Assembly (NCBI RefSeq): GCF_001426645.1
Contig: NZ_LMEX01000001.1
Location: 944,755 to 1,008,754 of the forward strand
Length of the DNA: 64,000 bases
Reading direction: 5' to 3'
Source: Rhodanobacter sp. Root480
GTDB lineage: Bacteria; Pseudomonadota; Gammaproteobacteria; Xanthomonadales; Rhodanobacteraceae
Positions 46,964 through 56,132 of this stretch are shown piece by piece (the stretch's first letter is position 1; each line of letters starts with the position of its first letter). A program made the translations under genes and the position numbers. Below the pieces are notes generated by a model that searched no databases, was not told the DNA's origin, and saw nothing but the letters and a program-made list of their open reading frames with translations.

Positions 46964-49188
46964 ATGCCTACGCGGCCTGGGCGCACCCGCAACTCGCCGC
47001 GCAGGTCATGCGCCCGCGCCGCGATGGCCGCAGCGAAATCGCCCTTCGCGTCGACGGCCTGCATGACGCCCGCCAGATCCTGACCCTGGAGCAGTTGATC
47101 CACGCCTTGCCCGGCGTGAAACGCGTGGCCATCGATGCACCGGCCGGACGCGTGCGGGTGGTGTGGGACGCGCGGCGCACGCCGTTGCCGCGCCTGCTCG
47201 CCGTTTTCGCCAGCACGCATTGCACCGCGCAGCCGCTGCGCCACGACAGCATCGACGACGCCCGCGCGATCGAGATGCATGCGGCACTGAAGCGCCTGCT
47301 GGTCGGCGGCATGTTCGCCATGCAGGTGATGACCTACGCGTTCGTGATGTACATCGGCGCGGTCGATTTCGTGGACTTCACCACCCGCGGGCTGTTCCGC
47401 TGGCTGAGCCTGTTGTCCACCATTCCGGTGGTGTTCTATTCGGCGCAACCGTTTTTCGCCGGCGCGCAGGCCGAGTTGCGCCAGCGACGGCTGGGGATCA
47501 ACCTGCCGGTGGCGCTGGCGGTGGCGCTGGTGTTCCTGGCCAGCTCCGTCAACACGCTGCGCGGCGACGGCGAGATCTATTTCGACTCGGTCAGCATGTT
47601 TGTGTTCCTGCTGCTGGGCGGACGCTACCTGGAACTGCGCGCACGCCATCGCAGCAGCGCGCTGGGCGATGCGGTGATCGATGCCACGCCACTGCTGGCC
47701 GAACGCCGCCGCAGCGATGGCCAACTGGAAACCGTGGCCGCTATCGAGCTGGCCCCCGGCGACCTGGTCCACGTCAGCGAGGGTGGCACGGTGCCCGCCG
47801 ACGGCGTGCTGGAAGGCCATACGGTGCGTGTCGACGAAGCGCTGCTTTCCGGCGAATCGCGGCCGGTCACCCGGCATGCCGGCGAGCGGCTGGTGGCCGG
47901 CAGCGTGGTACTGACCGGGCCGGCGCAACTGCGGGTGGAATCCAGCGGCTCGCATACGGTCGCGGCGCGGCTGGGCGCACTGGCGGCGCGAGCACGCCAG
48001 GCCCGTTCGCCCTCGATGCTGGCCAGCGAACGCGACGCCAGCCGCTTCGTGGCCCGCGTATTGCTGCTGACGCTGCTGACCGCGCTGGGCTGGTTGCTGG
48101 TCGATCCCACGCGTGCGTTCGAAGCCGCGGTAGCGGTGCTGGTGGTGGCCTGCCCCTGCGCTTTCGCGCTGACCTTGCCGGCCACCCTCACCCGCGCGCT
48201 GGGCGTACTGGCGCAGCGCGGCGTGCTGGTGACCGACAGCGCGGCGCTGGAGCCGCTGGCGCGGGTCGATTTCGCACTGTTCGACAAGACCGGCACGCTG
48301 GCCACCCCGCAACTGTCGCTGGCCACGGTGGAACCGTTGCGCGGCGACGACCCCGCCCGCACCCTGCAATGGGCCGCCGCACTGGCGCGCGAAAGCTCGC
48401 ACCCGCTGGCCCGCGCGCTGGCCGCGGAAGCCGCCGCGCATGGTTCCCCGATACGCGCCACCGCGATGCAAGTCGTCGCCGGCGCGGGCATCCGTGGCGA
48501 ACTGGACGGCCGTGCCCTGCGCCTGGGCCGCGCGGATTTTGCGCTGGAACACAGCGGCGAAAACGCGTCCGCGCTGGCTGCGGGCACCCTGGTACTGGCC
48601 GATGCGCAGGGCGCCATCGCCGCGTTTCATTTGGACGAACGAGCCCGATCCGACGCCGCGGACACCGTGGAATTTCTTCGCGCCGACAACATCGCCTGCG
48701 CCATCGCCAGCGGCGACGTGGCTGAACGCGTGGCCCCGCTGGCCAGCGCGGTGGGTATCGACGACTGGCATGCGCGGCAAACCCCGGCGGACAAGCTCGC
48801 CGTGCTGCAGGGCGCGCGGGCACAAGGTCATGTCACCCTGGCCGTGGGCGACGGCACCAACGACGCCCCCCTCCTGGCCGGCGCCGACGTTTCCGCCGCG
48901 CTCGACAGCGGCACCGGCCTGGCCCAGGCGCACGCCGACCTGCTGTTGCTGGATGGACGTCTGGATGGCCTGGCCAGCGCCCGCGTGATCGCGCGTCAGG
49001 TGCGTCACGTGGTCGCCCAGAGCCGGCGCTGGTCGCTGGCCTACAATTTCTGCGCGGTGCCGTTCGCCGCGTTCGGGCTGGTGCCGCCGTGGCTGGCCGG
49101 CATCGGCATGACCTTGAGCTCGCTGGTGGTCGTGCTCAACGCGCAACGGGTCGGCACGACCACGCCCGCGCGGGGAGCCTCCAGATGA
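46960..49188 (+). CDS. ccoI: CcoI/FixI copper-transporting P-type ATPase
   Basis: 742 residues. It has the P1B ATPase layout: membrane helices about 105-250, actuator motif LLSGESRPV, ion-site CPC (C398-P-C400 in VACPCAFALT), phosphorylation motif DKTGT (D442), HP motif SSHPLARAL and GDGTNDAPLL. In cbb3 loci this pump supplies copper to CcoN. The N-terminal metal-binding domain is recognisable (EIALRVDGLHDARQILTLEQ) but lacks its CxxC pair. It overlaps the upstream gene (ATGA) and ccoS downstream. Confidence 0.92.
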   Translation: MNAYAAWAHPQLAAQVMRPRRDGRSEIALRVDGLHDARQILTLEQLIHALPGVKRVAIDAPAGRVRVVWDARRTPLPRLLAVFASTHCTAQPLRHDSIDDARAIEMHAALKRLLVGGMFAMQVMTYAFVMYIGAVDFVDFTTRGLFRWLSLLSTIPVVFYSAQPFFAGAQAELRQRRLGINLPVALAVALVFLASSVNTLRGDGEIYFDSVSMFVFLLLGGRYLELRARHRSSALGDAVIDATPLLAERRRSDGQLETVAAIELAPGDLVHVSEGGTVPADGVLEGHTVRVDEALLSGESRPVTRHAGERLVAGSVVLTGPAQLRVESSGSHTVAARLGALAARARQARSPSMLASERDASRFVARVLLLTLLTALGWLLVDPTRAFEAAVAVLVVACPCAFALTLPATLTRALGVLAQRGVLVTDSAALEPLARVDFALFDKTGTLATPQLSLATVEPLRGDDPARTLQWAAALARESSHPLARALAAEAAAHGSPIRATAMQVVAGAGIRGELDGRALRLGRADFALEHSGENASALAAGTLVLADAQGAIAAFHLDERARSDAADTVEFLRADNIACAIASGDVAERVAPLASAVGIDDWHARQTPADKLAVLQGARAQGHVTLAVGDGTNDAPLLAGADVSAALDSGTGLAQAHADLLLLDGRLDGLASARVIARQVRHVVAQSRRWSLAYNFCAVPFAAFGLVPPWLAGIGMTLSSLVVVLNAQRVGTTTPARGASR

Positions 49189-49358
49189 ACATCCTGCTGA
49201 TCCTGATCCCCGTCACCCTGATCGTCATCGGCGTGGCCGTGGCGCTGTTCTTCTGGGCGGTCAACCACCAGCAATTCGACGACCTGGACAGCCCCGCCGT
49301 GCTGCCGTTGATGGATGACCCGCCTGCGGACACGGATGAAAAAGATGCGCCCTGGTGA
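49185..49358 (+). CDS. ccoS: cbb3 oxidase assembly protein CcoS
   Basis: 57 residues: one membrane helix (ILLILIPVTLIVIGVAVALF) followed by FWAVNHQQFDDLDSPAVLPL, the CcoS hallmark (xFDDLxxxA). An acidic tail closes it. It is needed for heme and copper insertion in CcoN. It is the last gene of the operon and its ATG overlaps the ccoI stop. Confidence 0.93.
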   Translation: MNILLILIPVTLIVIGVAVALFFWAVNHQQFDDLDSPAVLPLMDDPPADTDEKDAPW

Positions 49359-49423
49359 CTAACCAGGAGCCAGCACAACGGCGCACATCCGCGAGAATTC
49401 ACCGCTCCGCCTTGTATCAATCC

Positions 49424-49819
49424 TCACTGCCAGTAACTGGCCTTGCGCTTGAGATGGATGACCTCTTTGTTTGCCGAGAACGATCCGGTCAGCTCTTGTG
49501 GTCCGATCGTTCCGACAAAGTTGCCGCGAGGATCGACGGATTTTGGTACCGAAAATTTGATTGATGTACCGGATATTGTCGCGGGTACCACCACGGGCGT
49601 TGTTGGGTCACCCTCGCTCGATTGATAGACGACAAAGTAGCCGTCGCGAGCATAGGTGACGAAAATCTCCGTCCCAAGCAGGTCGCCTCCTTCGTCGTTG
49701 TATGCCATGTTCGAAAACATGCCCGTCGGCTTCGGTTGCCCGGCGGTAGCAGCGGTGGCCGCCGTCAAGAAGATGCTGAAAACAAGCATCATCAGGAATA
49801 CATGGTTCATCCGTTTCAT
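49424..49819 (-). CDS. Exported small protein, putative immunity protein for the upstream effector
   Basis: 131 residues with a signal peptide (about 1-27, FLMMLVFSIFLTAATAATAG) and no lipobox, so a soluble periplasmic protein. A GGGAG ribosome binding site precedes the ATG. The mature part has no recognised domain; it is beta-rich (EIFVTYARDGYFVVYQ, TISGTSIKFSVP). It lies 38 bases after the stop of the effector-like gene on the same strand. A periplasmic protein beside a peptidoglycan-cutting effector is the usual immunity arrangement; that role is inferred from position. Confidence 0.65.
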   Translation of the reverse strand: MKRMNHVFLMMLVFSIFLTAATAATAGQPKPTGMFSNMAYNDEGGDLLGTEIFVTYARDGYFVVYQSSEGDPTTPVVVPATISGTSIKFSVPKSVDPRGNFVGTIGPQELTGSFSANKEVIHLKRKASYWQ

Positions 49820-49857
49820 CGTCTTGCTCCCGAAATCGTCAATCATCGGCCCATGCC

Positions 49858-50814
49858 CTAACCCATGCATGAAACATTCTGTGTGACGGTCACCTGCAGG
49901 TTTCCCTGTTGAGCCATCTGCTGCGCCCTGTGCTGGCCTTGCTGTTGCAAGGTCTGATTGACCTGCGCCATCTGCTGTGTGCTTTGCTCGATCGACATAT
50001 TGACCGCTCTGACCGTATCTACATTTGCGACCTTCGTTACCACGCCAAGCATGGGTTGCTCAGCAGCAAACGCCTTGGAACCATCGTCGCTCAGAACAAC
50101 ACTGTCGATTTGCTTCAAGCCCTGCGATTTTGCCTCGACAGCCAATGCACCGGCCAGGTTTTTACTGATACGATCCGACGCGCGGCCTCGCTCGGCATCA
50201 ATTTTTTTCACACCGGCATACGCCTGCTGAAATAGCGTGTGATCCGGATGTGAGGCTTCGTCCAGACGTGGTGATACCTGCGCTGATGTACCAGGTGCCG
50301 GATATCCTGGCGACGCCTGCTGCGCGTTTTGCTGGTGAGTTGGTGCGTCGTGGTGCTCAGGCGCGCGCGACCGATGGCGTCCGGTCAGCTCGTTATATTG
50401 CCGGGTTGCATTCGCGATAGCCGTGTTTCTGTCTATGGGCGGATCCACATAAAAATGCGGCGGGTCGCGCCGGTGAAAATTGCCGCCCCAGCTCAATCCC
50501 GCATTGTGTGCGGCCGTTCGAATGATTTCACGCTGCGCTTCGCTGACGGTCGAATAATTCACATCGACGGCAAACCCGGCCGAATGAAGACTGTGCGTGG
50601 CCGGGGTAATGGCGTTGGGATCGTGGTGCAACCGTTCCTGATGTTCTGGGGTCCTGAACGCGCTATTGAAATGGAGGCTTACACCGTGAGCTCGCGCATT
50701 CGCTATGAAAGCGTTGACCTTTGGAACCATCGATTGGTCGAGATAGGTATGACCCATGCCGGACAGCGTAACGGGCACGAGTTGAGTTGTTGTTCCGTGG
50801 TGCGTGTCAGTCAT
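49858..50814 (-). CDS. M15-type peptidase with XVIPCD-like tail, putative T4SS antibacterial effector
   Basis: 318 residues with no signal peptide. The N-terminal half is a D,D-/L,D-carboxypeptidase-like M15 fold: FNSAFRTPEHQERLH, SLHSAGFAVDVNY (His/Asp zinc ligands of SxHxxGxAxD) and RRDPPHFYVDPP (third His). The C-terminal half follows the XVIPCD pattern used by Xanthomonas-type T4SS to recruit effectors: HPDHTLFQQAYAGVKKIDAE, RISKNLAGALAVEAKSQGL, IDSVVLSDDGSKAFA and a Gln-rich end. It would cleave peptidoglycan of rival bacteria. The ATG at 50814 has an AGGGAG ribosome binding site; the TTG at 50841 is less likely. No T4SS genes are in the window. Confidence 0.8.
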   Translation of the reverse strand: MTDTHHGTTTQLVPVTLSGMGHTYLDQSMVPKVNAFIANARAHGVSLHFNSAFRTPEHQERLHHDPNAITPATHSLHSAGFAVDVNYSTVSEAQREIIRTAAHNAGLSWGGNFHRRDPPHFYVDPPIDRNTAIANATRQYNELTGRHRSRAPEHHDAPTHQQNAQQASPGYPAPGTSAQVSPRLDEASHPDHTLFQQAYAGVKKIDAERGRASDRISKNLAGALAVEAKSQGLKQIDSVVLSDDGSKAFAAEQPMLGVVTKVANVDTVRAVNMSIEQSTQQMAQVNQTLQQQGQHRAQQMAQQGNLQVTVTQNVSCMG

Positions 50815-50993
50815 GGACAGGAACTCCCTGGGGTCGTTCAAATGCGCTTCTGGCTACCAGCTACCGGCCTGATGGATGCGTTGTTCGTTCGGTCACAATC
50901 TTACTTCTGGCGGAATGCGATTTCGTAGTCCTGGACATCGTGGCCACGCCGGGTAGAGCGCCGCGGGATGGTCGAACCTTTGCCGCGACCGGC

Positions 50994-51067
50994 GTAGGAA
51001 CCTTCAGTCGAGGTGCTTCTGCTCTGGCCCCCAAACAAAGAGCATCGCGACTGAGGTCGCTCCCACA
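50994..51067. repeat. Degenerate REP-like pair
   Basis: The right arm (ATCGCGACTGAGGTCGCTCC) is close to the GACTTCAGTC type. The left arm (CGTAGGAACCTTCAGTCGAG) has lost several bases of its stem. It ends ten bases before the stop of the acetyl-CoA hydrolase-like gene. Confidence 0.7.
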
Positions 51068-51077
51068 GCAACCGCTC

Positions 51078-53021
51078 CTACCGGGTATTCCGCAACGCCG
51101 CCAGCAACACCCGCTGCTGCAGCCGATCCTTCCACGTCGCCGGCGCCGCCAGGCCCATCCGCTTCAAGGCCTCGGCTTCGCCCGTCACCGCGTCGCCTGG
51201 CCGGATCACGGCCTTCAGCAGCCGCCACTTTCCACGCCAGCTGAGGGCGCAGCCTTTCAGCCAGTTCAACGCCGGCAGCAGCCGCTGTTCCACGTCGTCG
51301 AAATCGCTGCCGAACGGGAACGTGGGCAGCAGGCCCTTGCGCTGCAGCGGCGCCAGCGACTGGCGCAGGCAGTCGGGGCGGTTGTGGCGCCAGGCGGCGG
51401 GTATCACGAAGTCCGGCGCCAGCTTGCCATGCGCCTTGGCCTCCGCGCACAGCGCGTCGAGGAAGCAGGCGTCGCTGATCGACAGCATCGCCTCCACGCA
51501 CTCGCTGTCGCTCTTGCCGCGCAGGTCGGCCACGCCGTATTCGCTGACGTAGATATCGCGCAGATGCCGGGGGATGGTGGTCTGGCCGTAGTTCCAGCGG
51601 ATGTTGCTTTCCAGGCCGTTGCGGCCCATGCGGGTGGCGCGCAGCAGCAGCACCGAGCGCCCGTCGGCCAACTCGTGCGCCATCGCCACGAAGTTGTACT
51701 GGCCGCCCACGCCGCTGACCACCGCGCCCTCCTCCAGCGTGTCGGAAACCGCCGCGCCCAGCAGCGTGGCCATCATGCAGGTGTTGAAGAAGCGTGCGCC
51801 GCGCCGCTGCAAGGCGGCCAGCGTCTGGTGGTCGCCGTACAACTGGTTGACGTGGGACACCGGGCACATGTCGATCGCATCGGGATCGGCCGCCTCGGTC
51901 TCGCCGAGCCATGCGTACAACTCGCGCGAACCCAGGAAGAACGCGCCGCGCAGGAAATGCCCGCCCGGCGTCGCCGGATTCAACCGGCCCGCGACGGAGG
52001 CGCGTTCCAGCGCCAGGTTGTCCCAGCTGCGGCGCTTCAGGATGCCGCCGCGCTGCAGATGCATGAAGCCGTCCATCACCATCTCGCTGGCACCGTACAG
52101 GCCGGTGACCAAAGGCGCCGTACCACCCAGGTAGCCGGCCAGCGTGCGCGTGTTGCCGCCCGCATCCAGCGACGCCAGCGCGCCGCGCCACGCGCTGTTG
52201 GACTGCTGGCGCAACAGCAGCGCCTTGACCAGCGCATCGGACAACGCGCCGATGCCGATCTGCAGGCAGCCGCCATCCTTCACCAGCGCACTGGCGTGCA
52301 GGCCCAACGCATATTCGGCCACGTCCAGCGGCAGGCGCGGCAATGCGAACAGCGGTGGCGAGGTTGCCGGCTGCAGTTCGATGTCGAAGAAACTTTCGGG
52401 CACTTCGGCCGCGCCACTCATGTACGGCAGATCCGGATGCACCACGGCCACGCACAACGGCCGCGCCTTGCCGGCGGCTTGCATCTGGCGCAGGAAATCC
52501 AGGGTCAGGTCGGGGTTGCTCGACAAGCTGTAGTGCACGCCGTCGGGGTCCTCGCGCCGCGCCACCAGTTGCACCAGCAGGTTGATCTCCTGCAGCACCA
52601 GGTCGCGCGCCACGTGGGTGTAGTTCTGGCTGATGTAGCTGCGCTGCGCGCTGGCCGAATGCAGCAGCGCACCCGACTGCAGGTAGAACTCGTGCACCTC
52701 GACATTGGGCGGCAAGGCATCGCGCGCCTGGTCGATCGCGTACTGCGGGTCAATCTGGTTGGCACCGAAATGCCGCCGCAGGAAAGGTTCGAGGAAACGC
52801 GCCTCCAGCCCCGGCTTGGGTCGCGGACGCGTCAGCGACAGCGCCGTGTACAAACGCATCGACCGGGTGGTGTCCGCGGCGGTCAACGCGTACAGCGCGT
52901 TGAGCAGGCCATGCGGTTTGCCCAGCCCCAAGGGCGCGGCCACGCGCAGGTCCGGGCCAAGCGCGTCGGCGACCTGCTGCGCGCAGGTGGCGGTATCGGC
53001 GTAAAGGCGACGGATCGGCAT
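51078..53021 (-). CDS. Acetyl-CoA hydrolase/transferase family protein
   Basis: 647 residues, longer than typical CoA-transferases (~500). It has DLRVAAPLGLGKPHGLLNAL early, then LQIGIGALSDALVKALLLR, and GVGGQYNFVAMAHELADGRS, all typical of the CoA-transferase family I fold; IRWNYGQTTIPRHLRDIYVSEYGVADLRGKSD is the C-terminal hydrolase/transferase signature. It moves CoA between carboxylates or hydrolyses acyl-CoA; the substrate is unknown. The ATG at 53021 is chosen; one at 53033 is also possible. Confidence 0.85.
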   Translation of the reverse strand: MPIRRLYADTATCAQQVADALGPDLRVAAPLGLGKPHGLLNALYALTAADTTRSMRLYTALSLTRPRPKPGLEARFLEPFLRRHFGANQIDPQYAIDQARDALPPNVEVHEFYLQSGALLHSASAQRSYISQNYTHVARDLVLQEINLLVQLVARREDPDGVHYSLSSNPDLTLDFLRQMQAAGKARPLCVAVVHPDLPYMSGAAEVPESFFDIELQPATSPPLFALPRLPLDVAEYALGLHASALVKDGGCLQIGIGALSDALVKALLLRQQSNSAWRGALASLDAGGNTRTLAGYLGGTAPLVTGLYGASEMVMDGFMHLQRGGILKRRSWDNLALERASVAGRLNPATPGGHFLRGAFFLGSRELYAWLGETEAADPDAIDMCPVSHVNQLYGDHQTLAALQRRGARFFNTCMMATLLGAAVSDTLEEGAVVSGVGGQYNFVAMAHELADGRSVLLLRATRMGRNGLESNIRWNYGQTTIPRHLRDIYVSEYGVADLRGKSDSECVEAMLSISDACFLDALCAEAKAHGKLAPDFVIPAAWRHNRPDCLRQSLAPLQRKGLLPTFPFGSDFDDVEQRLLPALNWLKGCALSWRGKWRLLKAVIRPGDAVTGEAEALKRMGLAAPATWKDRLQQRVLLAALRNTR

Positions 53022-53092
53022 GCCTGCGATCATGCCAGAAGCGCCGCGCGGCGATGGCGCTACGTCAACAAGGCTTCGCTTACACTCGGGCC

Positions 53093-54550
53093 ATGTCATC
53101 GCTACCGCTCATCCCCACTACACCGAGCCGATTACTGGCCGAACAGGCGCTGAGCCGCGCCGCCGGTGCGCCGCTGCTCAACGGCAACGCGGTGGAGTTG
53201 CTGATCGATGCCGCTGCCCACTACGAGGCCTGGCTGGCGGCGATCCGCGGCGCGCAGAACCGCGTGCTGCTGGAGAATTACATCATCCGCAACGACGACG
53301 TGGGCCGCGCTTTCCGCGATGCCCTGGTCGAGCGCGCGCAGGCCGGCGTGCTGGTGAACGTGGTGGTGGACTGGATGGGTTGCCTGGGCCAGTCGCGCAG
53401 CCGCTTCTGGGCGCCGTTGCGGGCGGCCGGCGGCGAAGTGCGGGTGTTCAATCCACCGCAACTGGGGCAATCGTTCGGCTGGCTCAGCCGCGACCATCGC
53501 AAGGTGCTGGTGGTCGATGGCGTGCAGGGTTTTCTTTCCGGCGTGTGCATCAGCGCGAAGTGGCTGGGTGATCCCGCGCACGATGTGCCGCCGTGGCGCG
53601 ACACCGGCGTGGCACTGCGCGGGCCGGCTGTGGCCGAAATGGAAGCCGCGTTCGCGCAGAGCTGGGGTGGCATCGGCACGCCGCTGGCACCGTTTGCGCC
53701 CTTGCCCGAGCCGGACGAACCCGCCGGCTCGGTCGCCCTGCGGGTGATCGCCACCCAGCCGGCCAGTGCCGGCATGTACCGGCTCGATCAATTGATTGCC
53801 TCGATGGCGCGCAAGACCCTGTGGCTTACCGACGCGTATTTCGTGGGCCTGGCGCCTTACGTGCAGGCGCTGGTGGCCGCCTCGCGCGACGGCGTGGATG
53901 TGCGCCTGCTGGTGCCAGGCAACAGCGATATCCCCGTGGTGGCCAGCATGTCGCGTTCGGGCTACCGGCCGTTGCTGAAAGCCGGCATCCGCGTGTTCGA
54001 GTGGAATGGCTCGATGCTGCACGCCAAGACCGCCGTGGCCGACGGCCAGTGGGCGCGGGTGGGTTCGTCCAACCTCAACATCGCCAGTTGGCTGAGCAAC
54101 CGCGAGATCGACGTTTCGGTGGAGGATGCCGGCTTTGCCGGCCAGTTGGCCGCGCAGTACGAGCGCGACCTGGAGAACGCCACCGAGATCGTGCTGGCGC
54201 CACGTCGCCGCCATCCCGGCAGCGAGCGCGTGCGCAGCAGTCAGGACCGGCCGCGCCGGGTGCGCCATGCCGGCGGCAGTTCCAGCCGCGCCGCGGTGGG
54301 CGCATTGCGCATTGCCAACACGGTGGGCGCCGTGCTGAGCAACCGCCGCGTGCTGGGCGACACCCCCAGCGGCCCGCTGTTCGCCGGCACCGCCGGGCTG
54401 ACCTTGCTGGCCGTGGTGTCGCTGCTGTGGCCCGCCTGGGTCGGCTGGCCGCTCGGCCTGCTGGCCGCCTGGTTTGCGCTGAACCTGGGCATCGCCGCCT
54501 GGCGCATGTATCGCGGCCGGCGCCGCCCGGCGCCGGGCAAGAGCAGCTGA
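53093..54550 (+). CDS. Phospholipase D/cardiolipin synthase-like protein
   Basis: 485 residues. Two HKD motifs are present: SRDHRKVLVVDG (about 130-141) and MLHAKTAVADG (about 306-316) with following GSSNLN. One or two C-terminal membrane helices (about 420-465). This is the cardiolipin synthase B/phospholipase D plan: two phosphatidyl groups are joined or a head group is exchanged. It is divergent from the acetyl-CoA hydrolase gene and its start is set by the ATG at 53093; the longer frame reaches into the upstream promoter. Confidence 0.85.
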   Translation: MSSLPLIPTTPSRLLAEQALSRAAGAPLLNGNAVELLIDAAAHYEAWLAAIRGAQNRVLLENYIIRNDDVGRAFRDALVERAQAGVLVNVVVDWMGCLGQSRSRFWAPLRAAGGEVRVFNPPQLGQSFGWLSRDHRKVLVVDGVQGFLSGVCISAKWLGDPAHDVPPWRDTGVALRGPAVAEMEAAFAQSWGGIGTPLAPFAPLPEPDEPAGSVALRVIATQPASAGMYRLDQLIASMARKTLWLTDAYFVGLAPYVQALVAASRDGVDVRLLVPGNSDIPVVASMSRSGYRPLLKAGIRVFEWNGSMLHAKTAVADGQWARVGSSNLNIASWLSNREIDVSVEDAGFAGQLAAQYERDLENATEIVLAPRRRHPGSERVRSSQDRPRRVRHAGGSSSRAAVGALRIANTVGAVLSNRRVLGDTPSGPLFAGTAGLTLLAVVSLLWPAWVGWPLGLLAAWFALNLGIAAWRMYRGRRRPAPGKSS

Positions 54551-54650
54551 GGCAGGATGCGGCCTGTTCAAAGCAATCTCTCAGAAAGCTTCGCCAAGCG
54601 GATGTTTCTACAGGACTAGGTCTGACGGCGCGTGATAGGCTCGCCGTCCC

Positions 54651-55994
54651 ATGCCCGCTTTCGACAGCACCACCCGCCATGTCCTGACGCCCAGCTCGCT
54701 CAACCGGCTGGTGCGCGACCTGCTGGGCGATGCACTGCCGCAGGTGTGGATCGAGGGCGAGCTTTCCAACGTGGCCCGCCCCGCCTCCGGCCATGTGTAC
54801 TTCACGCTGAAAGACAGCGGCGCCCAGGTGCGCTGTGCGATGTTCAAGATGAAGGCGTCGACGCTGCGCTTCCGCCCGGTCGATGGCCTGCAGGTGATGG
54901 TGCGCGCCAAGGTCGGCTTGTACGAGCCGCGCGGCGAATTCCAGCTGGTGGCCGAATACATGGAGCCCTCGGGCGAAGGCGCGCTGCAGCGGGAGTTCGA
55001 GCAACTCAAGGCCAGGCTCAACGCCGAAGGCCTGTTCGACCCCTCTCGCAAGCGCCCGTTGCCGCGTTACGCGCGCCGCATCGGCGTGATCACCTCCGCC
55101 ACCGGCGCGGCGGTGCGCGACGTATTGAGCGTGCTGGCACGGCGCTGGCCATTGGCCCACGTGGAAATTCTGCCGGTACCGGTGCAAGGCCGCGAAGCGC
55201 CACCGGCGATCGTGGCGATGCTGCGCAAGGCGTCGGCCTGCGCCCGCTACGACGTGGTGTTGCTGACCCGCGGCGGCGGCTCGCTGGAAGACCTGTGGGC
55301 GTTCAACGAGGAGATCGTGGCACGGGCCATCCATGCCAGCGCGGTTCCGGTCATTTCTGCCGTGGGCCATGAGATCGATTTCAGCATTGCCGACTTCGTG
55401 GCCGACCTGCGCGCACCCACGCCCTCGGCCGCGGCCGAACTGCTGGTGCCCGATGCGGTGGCGGTGGGCCGTCACCTGCGTCAATTGCAGCAGCGCCTGC
55501 TGGCAGTGCAACTGGGCCGGCTGCAGGCGCAATCGCAACGCGTCGATCACCTGCTGGCACGCCTGCAGGCGCAACGGCCGCAGGCGCGGCTGCAACGCGA
55601 CCGCGAGCGGCTGGTGCATCTGCAACGCCGCCTGACCACCGTGCTGCGCGAACAGGATCAGCGCCGCCGCACCCGACTGGAACGCCTGCACGCACGCCTG
55701 CTGGCAAGCCACCCGCGCAACCAGCTACCCCTGCTGCAGCGCCGCCTGGCAGAGCAGGACCAGCGCCTGCGCCGCGCCATCACCCAACTGCTGCAGCGGC
55801 GCCAGACCCAACTGCGCCACGACGGCCGTGCACTGCACGCCGTGAGCCCGCTGGCCACGCTGGAGCGTGGCTACGCCATCATGTTCGACGCCGACGGCAA
55901 GGTGCTGCGTTCGGCAGCAAACGTCGCCACCGGCACACCGCTGCGCGCTCGGCTGGCGGATGGCGAACTTGCATTGCGGGTGTGTGAGGACTGA
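54651..55994 (+). CDS. xseA: Exodeoxyribonuclease VII large subunit
   Basis: 447 residues, normal length. N-terminal OB fold: LTPSSLNRLVRDLLGDALP, VWIEGELSNVARPASGHVYF, TLKDSGAQVRCAMF. Catalytic domain: IGVITSATGAAVRDVLSVLARR, VLLTRGGGSLEDLWAFNEE, VISAVGHEIDFSIADFVADLRAPTPSAAAEL. C-terminal coiled coil rich in Gln/Arg. Together with XseB (not in the window) it degrades single-stranded DNA. Confidence 0.96.
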   Translation: MPAFDSTTRHVLTPSSLNRLVRDLLGDALPQVWIEGELSNVARPASGHVYFTLKDSGAQVRCAMFKMKASTLRFRPVDGLQVMVRAKVGLYEPRGEFQLVAEYMEPSGEGALQREFEQLKARLNAEGLFDPSRKRPLPRYARRIGVITSATGAAVRDVLSVLARRWPLAHVEILPVPVQGREAPPAIVAMLRKASACARYDVVLLTRGGGSLEDLWAFNEEIVARAIHASAVPVISAVGHEIDFSIADFVADLRAPTPSAAAELLVPDAVAVGRHLRQLQQRLLAVQLGRLQAQSQRVDHLLARLQAQRPQARLQRDRERLVHLQRRLTTVLREQDQRRRTRLERLHARLLASHPRNQLPLLQRRLAEQDQRLRRAITQLLQRRQTQLRHDGRALHAVSPLATLERGYAIMFDADGKVLRSAANVATGTPLRARLADGELALRVCED

Positions 55995-56132
55995 GCCGCG
56001 CAAGCGGCGATTGCCTTCCGCCGGTGCGTTCAGGGGCTCGACCAAACGAATGAAATGGGGCGTTCGACCGCCACTCGAATCCCGATTCGTGGTTCGGCAG
56101 CCATGCCGGGATGGCGCCTGACGACCACGCCG

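Noticed and set aside
45547-49146. A 1199-codon frame on the minus strand opposite ccoP-ccoI
   Set aside because: It is antisense to well-supported cbb3 genes. High GC leaves the opposite strand free of stops. The translation is Gln/His/Arg/Gly-rich with no family resemblance.
50815-50841. TTG start for the effector-like gene at 50841
   Set aside because: The ATG at 50814 has an AGGGAG ribosome site that lies within the extra codons, so the downstream start is better.
50787-53153. A 788-codon plus-strand frame opposite the acetyl-CoA hydrolase gene
   Set aside because: Same artefact: antisense to a recognised enzyme, Arg/Gln/His-rich.
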